Origin: Diphasiastrum complanatum
Taxonomy: Eukaryota > Streptophyta > Lycopodiopsida > Lycopodiales > Lycopodiaceae
Direction of reading: 5' to 3'
Assembly: GCA_029204225.1 (NCBI GenBank)
Contig: CM055097.1
Span: 69,306,572 to 69,370,571, forward strand
DNA length: 64,000 nt
Shown: one piece after another, positions 11,806-21,790 of the stretch
Layout of the letters: every line of letters starts with the position of its first letter
Position numbering within the stretch: the stretch's first letter is position 1
Position numbers and translations under genes: made by a program
Notes under the pieces: generated by a model
What the model saw: only the letters and a program-made list of their open reading frames with translations
Database searches by the model: none
What the model was told of the DNA's origin: nothing

Positions 11806-13388
11806 TAGTACAAGAGGTTTTGTTGAAATTGATAGGGTTAATCCAAATCAAAGCCAAAATTAGCAGTTTTTTGGAAACTAGTCAAATTTTGTGTAGCGAG
11901 TTGGATTTGATAGCTATCCTCAAAATTTTTGGTCCAGATCTTGTTGTGGGATGTAGGAACCCTTTTCACACGTATGAGGCCGTACATCTCCAGTTTTGAC
12001 TGAGAAATTTCAAAAATTTGTAGAATTTGACTCACATACCCAATTTGAGTGATTTTTGGTGCAAAATCAAGCATTTTCAATATAGAATCTAATCCCTTGA
12101 TTAGTTCTTGGATTAGATCAGCCAAGAAATTAAATTTGAAGCTTGGATTAGGTGAATTAATTGATCATCTCTGATTTTTTGAGTGCATGTTGAAGTTGAG
12201 AGAGATTTTGCTAAAAATCATAGATTAAGGAGTGATATGCAAGGTGAGAGGTTGAAATCCATTGTACCATCACTCTAGATTTGTTCAACAGTGATAGGGT
12301 CAAGTTTAGAAGCATCAATTTGCTAGAAAACATCCTTGGATCTGTCCTCCAAGTGAAACCTTTGAGAGTTTCTAGTGCATATAGAGCATCTATGCAAATC
12401 TTTTGTAGAATTTGACATAAATTGGCTTCAATTGAAAGTTCTAGAAAAGAGATTGAGATCCAAGTCACATTATTCGATCCTACTCAATTTTTTTGAGTTT
12501 TTGTAAGGTTTGAAAAGAGTCATTAAGGTGTCTATGGCAAATGTGTAGAGAGAGATCCAATTTTCTAAAAGTTCCTTCCTTTGTATAGAAGGCAAGATCT
12601 AGAAGCTCATTTTGTGTTGTTATTGGTGGAGAATTTGTATTCTCCTAGGCGATCAAATCTTTCTAAGTGGTATTAGCTCTTTGAAGCACAATATCTTAGT
12701 GAGAAATATCACAACTTTTGATTTTGAATTTCATTCCAAGTCTTAAGAGGTAGAGTAATTGGTGGAATCCAATAGGGGTGATTGAATCAATTTATTGAGC
12801 AAAAATTGACATAGTATGTATGAAACTCAAATTAGTTTTATTCAACTTTCTTTGTGTGAGTGTGAGGGGCAATTTGAGATCCCATTGGATGTCTAGAATG
12901 AGGAGGAGTCCATATTTGAGTATTCATGCATGGTTGAGATCTTTGTGAATCTCTAGTTGTCTAATTTTTTAAGCTTTGTGAAAAATTGGTGGTATGTTTT
13001 GGTGTCAAATCAAATCAAATTCATTCTAAGTCTCAAGTGTGAGATTATTTGGGTCAAGAGTGAGTCCAAAAGAAGTGATTAAGTTTGATTTTCATGTATT
13101 TGAAACAAAACCCATCTTTTGTTCAAGAATATCAAGTGTTGAGAGAACTAGTCAAGTGAAAAGGAAAATCTACATGTCAAATCTTTTTCATATCCATTTC
13201 AACTTTCAAAAGAAAGAGTGGTATTTGATGAGTCCAATAGGAGATTGAATCTGATTTCTTTGGTGATTTGATTCAAATATTGTGTGCTTTTGTCTTAGTG
13301 ATCAAAGCAAAGTTTCCAAGTGACTAGTCATTACTGTGAAGATTGATTCTTAGGTTTGTGAGCTAGATCTTTTGTAGATCCTCCTAGA
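11806..13388 (+). other. Leader of the nested element, no ORF recognised
   Basis: About 1.6 kb, AT-rich, between the primer site and the first ORF with a motif. It contains no stretch that I can translate into a known gag capsid. It may be the packaging leader or a decayed gag front. Confidence 0.5.
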
Positions 13389-13946
13389 TTGTTGAAGATG
13401 TTCATATCTAGTCTCTTGAAAGTCACAAATTACATTTGTAGAATCATATCACAAGTTTTTATTCACATGGCATCAATAGGTGGCATCCTATTGAAGGAAA
13501 GAAAGGATCCTAAGTGCAACCTTTGTGGCAAGGAAGGATATTTTTCCTCAAGATGCTACAAAAAGAGGACCAATTCATCCAAGAAGAACCAAAGCAAGGG
13601 GGCCGAGGAGAAGGATGGAGCTTCAAGTTTGAAATGCAAATACAAGAAGGACAAGTCCAAGGAAAGGTGTTTCCTTTGTGGAAAGGTGAATGAGACTTGG
13701 AGTCTCACAAGGACTTGCAAGATTTGTCTTCAAGAGTCCATCACAACACATGTCAAATCTTTTGAAATTTTTCATTTGGAAGTGTATTTTTTGGTTCAAG
13801 ATGCAAAGATAGATGGCACTTTCATGAAAGTAACTTGGATTTATTTTATTTCCTTGGAAAGAATTTTGCTTGGAACTTTAGATAAGTTCAAACTTACTGT
13901 TATGATCCAAGAGAAATCAATCAAGAATAAGGAGCAGCAAGCTTAA
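13389..13946 (+). CDS. Gag-like zinc-knuckle protein of the nested element
   Basis: 185 codons. After an N-terminal hydrophobic stretch comes a CCHC-type knuckle, C-NL-C-GKEG-Y-FSSR-C, in which the usual His is Tyr. A Lys/Ser-rich basic tract (KKRTNSSKKN) follows, then a second Cys pair (C-FL-C-GK), fitting a degenerate nucleocapsid. The role would be RNA binding and packaging of this non-autonomous element. The His-to-Tyr change should weaken zinc binding. There is no capsid domain in front that I recognise, so the protein may be the back half of a longer ancestral gag. Translation start is uncertain; the first Met was taken. Confidence 0.6.
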   Translation: MLKMFISSLLKVTNYICRIISQVFIHMASIGGILLKERKDPKCNLCGKEGYFSSRCYKKRTNSSKKNQSKGAEEKDGASSLKCKYKKDKSKERCFLCGKVNETWSLTRTCKICLQESITTHVKSFEIFHLEVYFLVQDAKIDGTFMKVTWIYFISLERILLGTLDKFKLTVMIQEKSIKNKEQQA

Positions 13947-13972
13947 AACAAAATAGTTTCATTTATGCTATC

Positions 13973-14599
13973 ATGTCAACTTATGAAGAACCATTTTGCT
14001 TTGAAGAGATTTTTGTATCTCAAAGGTGGATTAAGGCAATACTAGTTGAGTGTGATGCCTTAAAGTATAGCAAAGCATGTTTTCCTTGTAAACTTACATT
14101 AGATATGAAGTCAAGGAAATGGAAATGTCTTCATAATGCAGGATCTTTTGGTTTCAATAAGATCATGAATGATGTGTTCATTCATAAAGATGAAAATTGT
14201 AAGTTTCCAATCTTAAAGGCAAGTTGCAAACTTCTTATGAGAATAAGTGAAGCATCCAAAGTGGACACTTATATCCATAAGCAAGTAGTTAGCCTTATTG
14301 AGATGGAAATACCTTTTGATTTCAATATTGGAAAAATCATGCCAACTTGTGGTGATTTTTGGACTTATGTTTCTAGCATAAGTAATCTTGATAATCATAG
14401 GAAGTGCATATTGAATGGTCATACTTGTTGTGATCATTATAAGACATGGAGGTCTCGGATTTCCATCAAAAAGGAGCACCATGAAGAGGATCTTAAGGTG
14501 TCATCTCAAGGTTTAAATGTGCCAAGGATTGAGGAGGAGAGACCTTCTCAAATTGTGATTCCAAAAAGAAACTCAAGAAATATGGTTGAGTCCACGTGA
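13973..14599 (+). CDS. Divergent copia pol-derived ORF, copy 1
   Basis: 208 codons, separated from the previous ORF by about 26 bases. Its start (EPFCFEEIFVSQRWIKAILV, then ECDAL) resembles the entry of copia reverse transcriptase, where relatives have a F-E-E-A, then W-x-x-A-M-x-x-E-x-x-A-L pattern. The text after it no longer follows RT; instead it runs to SCKLLMRISEASKVDTYIH. That second block recurs in the next ORF. No YVDD box, no integrase. I infer a rearranged pol fragment that kept an open frame. Whether it is translated is unknown. Confidence 0.5.
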   Translation: MSTYEEPFCFEEIFVSQRWIKAILVECDALKYSKACFPCKLTLDMKSRKWKCLHNAGSFGFNKIMNDVFIHKDENCKFPILKASCKLLMRISEASKVDTYIHKQVVSLIEMEIPFDFNIGKIMPTCGDFWTYVSSISNLDNHRKCILNGHTCCDHYKTWRSRISIKKEHHEEDLKVSSQGLNVPRIEEERPSQIVIPKRNSRNMVEST

Positions 14600-14662
14600 C
14601 TCACATTTCAAGGGAAAGAGGAGCATATCTCACGTGGTATACATCACATACTTACTTCTCTT

Positions 14663-15229
14663 ATGTCATTTGATAAATCAATTTGCTTTAGTGAGATCAT
14701 TGCATCTCAAAATTGGAGTCAAGCCATACTAGTTGAGTATGAAGTCTCTCTTGAGAACATAGATGATGTTCTTAAAAGGTTGAAATATTTTTTATATCAA
14801 CTAGAAAGCAAATGGTTATTTCATCAAATGTATGCTCTTGAGTCATGCAAGAGCAAAAGTGATTTGTTCACTCATAGTTTGAAAATTTGTATTGAAGCAA
14901 ATTGTAAACTCTTTATGAGAGTAAGTGAATCATCTTCTAAAGACACTTATCTCCATAATGAAGTATTTAGCCTCATTGGATCTGAGATTAGCATGATAAA
15001 CAAGCACGAAGATACGATGCAAACACTTTGTTATTATAGCATGCATAGTCTTGCCAATTTGGATGAGTCTAATTCTCTAGATCATGGTAACATGATGTTA
15101 GATCTTCGTGATCCTAATAAATCAAGAAGAAGTCTTTATTTTCTCATGAAGGAACATGCACATGAAGGAGGAGCAAGCCTCAAGGTCAAGCATCTGAAAA
15201 ATGGAAGGAATCAATTTTGGAGGTGCTAG
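14663..15229 (+). CDS. Divergent copia pol-derived ORF, copy 2
   Basis: 188 codons, 63 bases after copy 1. It repeats the layout of copy 1: ICFSEIIASQNWSQAILVEY near residue 7, then ESKWLFHQMYALESCKSK, then NCKLFMRVSESSSKDTYLH and SLIGSEI. The second half of copy 1 carries matching CKLLMRISEAS, DTYIH and SLIEMEI words. The two ORFs are therefore tandem paralogues. A third version sits at about 51.8-52.06 kb in a different element. The function is unknown. Retention of two open frames hints at use or at recent origin, but it may be chance. Confidence 0.5.
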   Translation: MSFDKSICFSEIIASQNWSQAILVEYEVSLENIDDVLKRLKYFLYQLESKWLFHQMYALESCKSKSDLFTHSLKICIEANCKLFMRVSESSSKDTYLHNEVFSLIGSEISMINKHEDTMQTLCYYSMHSLANLDESNSLDHGNMMLDLRDPNKSRRSLYFLMKEHAHEGGASLKVKHLKNGRNQFWRC

Positions 15230-15434
15230 GATGGTGCATAGCTCTCAAGCTCATCAAAGATGTCAACATCAAATAAGCACTATCATGGATATGGTGATTT
15301 CATATCAACATCAAGCTCATTGGATGATCTTCACACCTTTTGAACCAGCAAAGACCAATTCAGCCCATGGAGTCAAGTTCAAGATCATCATGTTTTCCAT
15401 CAAGCTAGATTTACCGAGCTACATTTTTGAGGAG

Positions 15435-16260
15435 TGTGAAAAATGCAAAAAGAAGCTTGGTAGAGGCCCAAAATCATGTATATAGGATGATTACACATGT
15501 GTGGAGCCTGTTTCCACTTGTGAAAACAGTGTACTTGTCATGTACCATAATCATATAGGTTGTACATATGATTTAATTCAAGTTCTAGTGGCTAAAAAGG
15601 CCAAAAACTAGTTTTCTAGACATATGACACATGGCATCAATCTATTGATTGCATGAGCCACATCCTTTGGTTAGGTGTCATATCACATGTGTAGAGGACA
15701 AATCACATGTGTGGAATAAGCTGAAGTAGGCAAATTTTGACTTCTAGAAAATATTAAGTAAATCTGCATATAGAAGGAAAATGGACCAAAAGTGCTCAAA
15801 ATAGAAGGTTTTGTCCAAGTGTCAGTTTTGCATGATGAATCATCATATGACAAAGCACCTTCACACATGTGGGGGATGATTAGTACCACAAGCTCCCACT
15901 TATTGTACATATAGAGCCACATTTGGCCATAATCATTGTGAGACACCAATCTTGGTTTTGGAAGCAATTTTGAATGATTCTCTCCATTTGTCTACATTTG
16001 TTTTGATTGTTTTGAGGTTCTATCAATGTGTACTTGATTTTTTAGGTTGGAGTCCATACTCAGACAATGTTTCACACGTGTGAAACCAAAAAGTACACCT
16101 ACTTTCAATTAATGATTGTTCTTGTTAGGATTTTGTGTCTAAAATTGATCTAGATTGATCTTAATCTCAAGTAGATTGATAGATCAAGTAATCTGACAAC
16201 CAATCCCTCTTGAGGATCAGATTAGGATCCACTCTTGGTCCTTTTTGTACTTTTTGCACA
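15435..16260 (+). repeat. 3' LTR of the nested element
   Basis: 826 bp, nearly identical in layout to the 5' LTR. It lacks a few bases near 15871, where the left copy has an extra GGAATCAGA-type stretch. It is preceded by a purine-rich ttgaggag that can serve as the polypurine tract, and is followed by the target duplication GTCTC at 16261-16265. Confidence 0.92.
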
Positions 16261-17580
16261 GTCTCTACTTGGATCGACTTAATAGGAGCTACAGGGCTGG
16301 GTCGCTTTGGACAGTCTTTGATATGGTGCTCTATGCCACAATTTTCACAAAGAGGTGGATATTGTAATTTATCAGGGCAATGAATGCTAGGATGTAATCT
16401 CGCACACACAAACAACCACATAAAACTGGCATCGGTTGTGCAGCATATGCTATAGGTTGTGTATGATACTGAGGTTGATTGGGGTCTTACCCAGGCTGTG
16501 CTATTTCATAAGAGTAACTCGCCTCTGTTTGATAAATATTGGCATTGGGATCCTTGACATAATAGGTAGCAGGATCGACATAGATAGTATCAATCGCATG
16601 AGATTGGACATGTGGCGTAGGTTGATTGACTACAAATGGTTGTCTGGTTTAATGAGGAACTGAGCCTGTTGGCCTGGGTTGGTATCATCCTCGGCGCGAA
16701 TGGATTTGGATTGTGATTTGATGCATACTACTAAGGTCCAGATGGCCTATAAGGGCGATACATAGGTCATGTCGCTTGTGGAAAATATGTTCTTACATGC
16801 GGGCACTCATTGGTAGTGTGGTTTTGAGAACAAATAGGACACCACACATTCTCACGAACTGGAAAAGTTTTTTCAGCGACATCCTTCAATACTTTTTGGA
16901 ATTCTGAGATTAGCTTTTCCATCTGAGCTTGTTGTGCTTTTTGCCAATCCTCAAGGTGTTGAAGGATATCAACCTCACTAGATGAGGACGATCCTTCCAT
17001 GCGGGAAGTCTCTTGCTTAACTAGCCCCTTTTCCCTCTTGTCGCGAAAGTCATAGTCCTCGTCAGACCCTTCATCTTCTTCATGGACGACGTCATTCATC
17101 ACGTCTTTTAATCGCTCATATGAATTTGCGGGTTTCAATTCTCTCCTAATGGCCTTGGGTATACCAACTTGATGACCATTTTCAGTTACGTGATCATCGA
17201 CACACTCTACTTTAAGACGCTTGAATTGCTCGATGTAGGTGCGCACAGATTCTTTACTTCACATCTTGATATGCGTCAATTGGATCAAAGGACTCTGCGT
17301 CAGTTTGGAGGGTTGGAACTGTTTGATCAGTGCTGTGGTGATGGTCTCCCAAGACGTGTTGTTTAGACTTTCAAGGTTTAAAAACCACTCTTTTGCATCG
17401 CCTTGTAAAATCATGGGGAATAAACATACCTTTTCGAGTCAGATTCGTCCCCAAAGAATTTACAAGCATTGTTGAAATCTTGGAGAAATTGTGTTGGATT
17501 TGATTCTCCATCGTACTTCGATGCGTCCATCTTTGGAAGTCTTTTCTCCAACTTGGGCAAGGGATTGGATGGTCCTGCCA
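16261..17580 (-). pseudogene. gypsy gag with CCHC motifs
   Basis: The minus-strand start codon at 17580 opens MAGPSNPLPKLEKRLPKMDA. Typical gag capsid wording follows (DASKYDGESNPTQFLQDFNN, GDAKEWFLNLE), with a stop or frame change near 17250. The stretch 16767-17246 continues capsid and an acidic Ser/Glu-rich linker to a zinc motif (C-PI-C-SQN-H-TTNE-C). A second motif, C-EN-C-GIEH-H-IKD-C, lies at 16330-16370. Gag would form the particle and package RNA. The gene is cut at 16265 by the nested element. Confidence 0.82.
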
Positions 17581-17837
17581 TGCTGATCTGAACGGGTGAT
17601 CACAAGCCCAGAGAAACGATGAATGGATGAGACAAGTCTATGGCTTCCATCTAGGTCATGTCTAAGGCCGGTATCCTACTAGATATGCCTATGGCGTATT
17701 CCAACTAGATGTGGCAGTATGATTTTGCCGATGGTTGAGGTTTTCTTCTTTTTGTGTTTTATATATTATATTTTATATTTTTATTTTTAAAGCTCCTATA
17801 GGACTCGTAGCTGACAAGAGTCTTTGCGAAAAACAGA

Positions 17838-18330
17838 AGATGACTCGCACAGTCAACTCAAAAGGACCACAGAGCAAGAAAATTGCTAGGGACTCGCACA
17901 AAAAATGACTCGTGGACGGAAACGGACTACTTGCAGAGGCGTGTAGAGTGCAAAAAAATGACTCGTGCAAGGGTAAGTTACTACCCACATATGACTCGTA
18001 CAAAAGATGACTCGCAAAAAAATGACTCATGCAAAAGTAATTTACTACTCGTAGAGGCATGTAGAGTGCAAAAAATGACTCGTGCAAGGGTAAGTTACTA
18101 CTCGCATATGACTCGTACAGAAGATGACTTGCCGACGAGAATAGGACTCGCACAAACCTATACCCGTGGAGCTAAAGCCTGTGGGAATGACTTGCACAAG
18201 AAGATGACTTGCCCAAAAAAATGACTCGTACACGACTCGTACACGGGAACTTACTTACTCGCACAGACAGGGTGAACTGGCGTACTTGCACATGGTGAAA
18301 GATGACTCGCACAGATTGGACCTGTGGAGC
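17838..18330. repeat. Imperfect tandem repeats of a GACTCG(C/T)AC word in the gypsy leader
   Basis: The words atgactcg, gactcgcac and gactcgtac recur more than a dozen times. A longer unit repeats at a distance of about 116 bp (starts near 17936 and 18052). The block lies upstream of the gypsy gag start on the minus strand, so it belongs to the element's untranslated leader. Open frames across it are repeat artefacts. Confidence 0.75.
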
Positions 18331-18799
18331 TGGAAACTGCGGAAATTACTGGCTATAAACGGCTGAAATACTGGTGACAACCACCTCTAAAATCTGGAAA
18401 ACAATAAGAAAACCTTGAAAAAATCGCTGGAGTTGAAAAGAAAATAGCCGAAAAAATCACTTAAAAAATATAAAAAATGTCCAAAAATGGCTGATATATG
18501 GATGAAACACACAAGGCTGAGGGCAAATGCAAGCATGAAAAGACTACAATAAGTCCTATACATGCAAGCATGTATGAAACATCTACTGATGGAAGTATGA
18601 GAAGAGCCGCTACGAGGCAAACGAATGTTTCGTTCACTACAGCTGGAGCTCAACTACAAAAAATAGCACAATAAATATTTATCTTTGAGCACATATTGTT
18701 AAACGTCAGGAACCTGTTTGTCATTTCTGAAGTGAACCATGGAGAGCCTACCCTTCCTAATTCTTTGGTGGCAACGGCTGCTAGTACTGCTCAAGCAGA
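18331..18799. other. Rest of the gypsy leader, no gene
   Basis: Non-coding on both strands as far as I can see. Near 18769-18776 a ggcaacgg word is the complement of ccgttgcc, the core of a gypsy primer site, which would place the start of the minus-strand element here. Eight bases alone are weak evidence. Confidence 0.4.
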
Positions 18800-19102
18800 T
18801 GCATAATAGAGCTTTATCTTCTTTCATTGAGAGTTCTCTTTCTGTGACGATTTATAATTGTTACACTATGTATTATAATTTCTATGAACCAAGTTAATTA
18901 GTTTTATTTTATCGTTGGGCTTTTCACGAGTAGGTTAAGCCTTTGTGAAGTTGGGTTTTAGGTTAAGCCGTCATTTGAGTTACGTTAAGCCATCATTTGA
19001 GTCAGTTCCTAAGTAGAGAAACGAGCCCTGAGGGTTAGTTGGGAGAAGCCATAACTCGATCTAGTTGGAGCCATAGCCAGTGTGGATGCTGAAGAGCTAA
19101 CA
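18800..19102 (+). repeat. Inverted partial gypsy LTR (3' part)
   Basis: From gcataatagagctttatc to gagctaaca this segment matches the reverse complement of 5106-5486, with about 90 bases missing in the middle. It contains only the downstream part of the LTR; the U3 side is absent. It ends CA and is followed by the primer site. Its orientation is opposite to the gypsy element whose 3' LTR it resembles. Confidence 0.72.
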
Positions 19103-19103
19103 T

Positions 19104-19117
19104 TGGCACCGTTGCCG
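19104..19117 (+). other. gypsy primer binding site
   Basis: The sequence tggcaccgttgccg lies one base after the LTR end. This is close to the TGGCGCCGTTGCC site used by Athila/Tat-type elements, and it supports the family assignment and the plus orientation of the LTR piece. Confidence 0.7.
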
Positions 19118-19870
19118 CTCTTTTTGGTCGCTTTCAATACTTTCTAGCTACTCTTCTTGTTTTTCAAGCTATTTTTTGCTTGGCGCTTTTTGCTTGTTGT
19201 TTTTCTTTTCTTGCTTGTTGCTGTATTTTTGTTGCTTACTGTGTTTTTTGCTTGTGGCTAAAGCAATCCTCATGCCTCTTGCTTTCTTCTTTTCACGCAT
19301 CCTTCCTTGCTTGTTTTTTGAGAAGGGAGGGCTCATAAAGGATTTTTATTGAACAAAGAGAGCTCATCAAGGATTTTTGGCTTGTTACTCATGGAGGGTT
19401 TGTTGTACCTAGCCGCTATCTTTGCTTGTAGCCGCACACTCAGCAAGGGGGAGCAATCTCATTGGGAGGAGGCGTAGTTGAAAAGCGTACTTCAATCATC
19501 CTTATGTTGAAGGCATTAATGATTTTTTTCATGGCTTCTAATGTTTTTGAGGCAACCAATTTCCGAGTTTTGAAATAGCACCCAACTGAGCATTCGACCG
19601 AGCTTTTTCAGGTGTTTTCAGAACACGAGAGGCATCAGCTCATTTTCAACGGCCATCAGGTGCCTGGCTAATCCATTTTCCATCTGCCTGCGCACCTTTC
19701 AGAGCTGCCTGTGCGCCCCTACCTCTATCTCCGTCTGGCTACCTGCGCACCTACCTCCGCCTGCCTGCGTTCAACTGAGCCTACCTACGTTCAACTGATC
19801 TTGCCTTTGCACGTTTGTCTGAGTTCAACTGATCTTGCCTTTGCACGTCTGCCTTCGCCTATCAGAGACT
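19118..19870 (+). other. Short leader of the inverted gypsy piece, then unassigned sequence
   Basis: T/G-rich sequence with many cttgctt/ttgttttt words (19160-19320), reminiscent of an LTR-element leader. No gag follows. From about 19660 the sequence is Ala/Pro/Leu-like in translation with short repeats (19720-19860, cctgcgcacc and ttcaactgatcttgcc), but I recognise no domain. Confidence 0.4.
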
Positions 19871-20671
19871 CCTCTTCTGCTTTTATTTGGCTGAATTTTT
19901 TTCTAGCGCACTGGGATATGGTTGGTCCTTCTATCCTACTAGCCCTTAATTCAGCTCTCTTGTCTGGCTCTTTGGCTCTTTCTCTTCCTCCTTCTCCCGG
20001 GGGCTCCTCAAACTTGTTCCTAGGATTGATTCACCCTCTTTGATCTCTAACTACAGGCCCTTACTATGCTCAACACCTCTTATAAAATTTTGGCAAAAGA
20101 TATTGCTAAAAGGATTGCTCCCCTCCTTACTTCTCACCATTCTAGATGCCAATTAGGGTTCATTGAAGGCAGGTCCCTCTTCGACAATATTCTTAATGTT
20201 TGGTCTCATATTAATTCATCTCTCTGGTACAATTACCTTGCTTTGATCATTAAAATTGACTTTGATAAGGCTTTTGATCGTATTAGCTGGAATTATCTCC
20301 TCGTATGTTGTTATGCTTTTGGTCTTCCTACCTACTTAATCAATCTCATCCGTGCTCTTTTCTCTTCTATTTCATCTACTATCCTTTTCCAAGGAGTCCT
20401 CTCTCTCTCTCTCTCTCTTCCAATTACTTGTGGTATCAGACAAGGTTGCCCTCTCTCACCCTACCTATTTGTTATTGCTACCAAAACACTAATTTTTCAT
20501 CTACATGAGCTTAATTCCTTACCATCTTTTTTTCCTTACATTTTTCGCAATATTCCCCTTGTCCTCCAACTTTTTGTTGATGACTTGGCCTGCATCATCG
20601 AACTACATCCCCCTCAACCTCACTTCTCCTCCTTGAAATTTTGCATTTTTGTCAGCATTCTAACTCTTTGA
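19871..20671 (+). pseudogene. L1-like LINE reverse transcriptase fragment
   Basis: The leading part (about 19880-20060) matches the conserved L1 stretch FFLAHWDMVGPSILLALNSA and then the NYRP block (ISNYRPLL). The frame moves at about 20062, where LNTSYKILAKDIAKRIAPLL begins. It proceeds to KIDFDKAFDRISWNYL (first catalytic Asp), GIRQGCPLSPYLF, and FVDDLA (the catalytic Asp pair). The frame closes at 20671 before thumb and C-terminus. So the catalytic residues survive but the ORF is broken by a frameshift and truncated at both ends. The element would copy RNA by target-primed reverse transcription. Confidence 0.88.
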
Positions 20672-20745
20672 TCAATTTTGGACAGACATGCGATGCCACT
20701 ACCCTTGTAATATGCTCGAACAGAAAGGGAGAGCCGAAGAATTCT

Positions 20746-20797
20746 AGGATCCCTCCAATTCTATCAAACACAGGATCCCTCCAATTCTATCAAACAC
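20746..20797. repeat. 26-bp tandem duplication
   Basis: A 26-bp unit beginning ggatccctccaattc occurs twice in a row without change (20746-20771 and 20772-20797). No gene is recognised from 20672 to 21010. Confidence 0.8.
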
Positions 20798-21010
20798 AAT
20801 TGATCTCTTGTTCTTGCATAATACCAGTCAAACACCATGCAAGCGCTCCATAAGTCCAATTATATGCTTGGGCCCTCATAAGATTATTAATTACATAATC
20901 GGCCGAGTCCGGAATGACGTGGCGTAACTAATAACCATATACACTAGAGTACCAACTATCCATGTCAAGAATGATTCTGAATCCCACATACTGGACATGG
21001 ATGTAACATA

Positions 21011-21280
21011 GTGCATGGTAGTTGGTTAGCTAGAGAAGAACAAAGAAAACAGATTTCTCATTATGATGTTGCTGTGACAGATCTTGCAAATGCCATTTCG
21101 CAAACAAACAAACAAGTTTCATTCAACGAGGGAAGACACATAAGACGTGGACCAACTTTGCAAGATCTTGTTGATCGGGTGTCTTGCAGAGCGAATGCAA
21201 CTCCTCAGTCTAAGTTTGTTAATCGTGTAGTGCAACGTGTACAACACATGGAAAAAAGAAAAATTCAGGTATTTTTGTAG
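21011..21280 (+). CDS. Unrecognised short ORF, possibly a captured exon
   Basis: 89 codons, hydrophilic, Gln/Arg-rich (RRGPTLQDLVDRVSCRANAT, then FVNRVVQRVQHMEKRK). It has a regular helical look and unbiased composition, unlike the surrounding repeat translations, so it might be a decayed exon of a host gene or a transposase-related protein. I do not recognise the family. It lies between LINE and copia remnants. There are no convincing splice sites to link it to neighbours, and it may be non-coding. Confidence 0.25.
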   Translation: MHGSWLAREEQRKQISHYDVAVTDLANAISQTNKQVSFNEGRHIRRGPTLQDLVDRVSCRANATPQSKFVNRVVQRVQHMEKRKIQVFL

Positions 21281-21469
21281 CAACAATGTTCAACACACAT
21301 GGAATCTCTATCAGAGCATTCAAACAATACTTGGAATGACTCCAGATACTTGGCCCATAGCCACTAACACCCAACTAACAAATGAAGAGGTTGAGACTCT
21401 CAATATGGCAGGATTTCATTTGTAAACAAAAAAAGACAAGCGATCAGTACTTCTATTCATGCAAATATA

Positions 21470-21790
21470 AAGTTTATTTTGGCATTATAGACTTGGTCAC
21501 TTGAATCATGCTGCTGTAAAACAAATGTCTAAACATTTTATTATTCTTGATCTAGACTATCATAGCAATAAAGTCGAGTTACCTGTATGTCAAGACTGTC
21601 TAGTTGGTAAACAGTCTCAATCTATTAAAGAAGCATTTTGGTTGAGAAATTTACTGTCAGACATTAGTTTGTATCAGTACAACCCAACAATTATATTATG
21701 TGATAATCAGAGTGCTATTGCCTTATCGGCCAACCCTAGATTTCACTCTAGGAGTAAGCACATTAAAATTTGATATCATTTTAGAGTTTA
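21470..21790 (+). mobile_element. copia fragment, GAG-pre-integrase joined to RNase H
   Basis: The plus strand reads LFWHYRLGHLNHAAVKQMSK and CQDCLVGKQSQS (the HHCC-type linker domain before integrase). It then jumps to KEAFWLRNLLSDI and DNQSAIALSANPRFHSRSKH, which is RNase H. Integrase and RT, over 2 kb in relatives, are deleted. It is the same family as the 61.7-64.0 kb element, judged by near-identical words in both blocks. Confidence 0.85.

Larger units (their letters stand above)
10963..16260 (+). mobile_element. Nested non-autonomous copia-type LTR retrotransposon, structurally complete
   Basis: Two direct LTRs (10963-11792 and 15435-16260) both start TGTGAAAAATGC and end TTTTTGCACA. 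The 5-bp GTCTC flanks the element on both sides (10958-10962 and 16261-16265), a perfect target duplication. The base after the left LTR opens the initiator-Met primer site. Internal length is about 3.6 kb. It holds only gag-like and divergent pol-derived ORFs; I find no DD35E integrase, YVDD box or RNase H. The two LTRs differ at a modest number of sites, so insertion is not very recent. It must use enzymes from another copia element. Confidence 0.93.
5106..18800 (-). mobile_element. Tat/Athila-like Ty3/gypsy retrotransposon, interrupted by a nested element
   Basis: The minus strand carries the gypsy order gag (17580-16261), protease (10694-10395), RT, RNase H remnant, integrase (ending 7212), then polypurine tract and 3' LTR. 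A complete foreign LTR element (10963-16260) sits between gag and protease; joining across its target duplication restores the gypsy order. RT block wording (WVSPIVVVPKKN, LRICVDYRKLNA), the protease reading DGGSGVNII, and a TTGGCACCGTTGCC-type primer site beside the related LTR at 18.8-19.1 kb point to the Tat/Athila-like branch. Stops, frameshifts and a large RT deletion make it dead. The 5' LTR in the expected orientation is missing. Confidence 0.85.

Noticed and set aside
17773-18233. Open frames on both strands with repeated SHLLYESY and similar units
   Set aside because: They arise from the GACTCG tandem repeats in the gypsy leader.
19711-20043. Plus-strand 110-codon frame treated as one gene
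   Set aside because: The first part is short-repeat text; only the end (AHWDMVGPSILLALNS) is real and belongs to the LINE RT.
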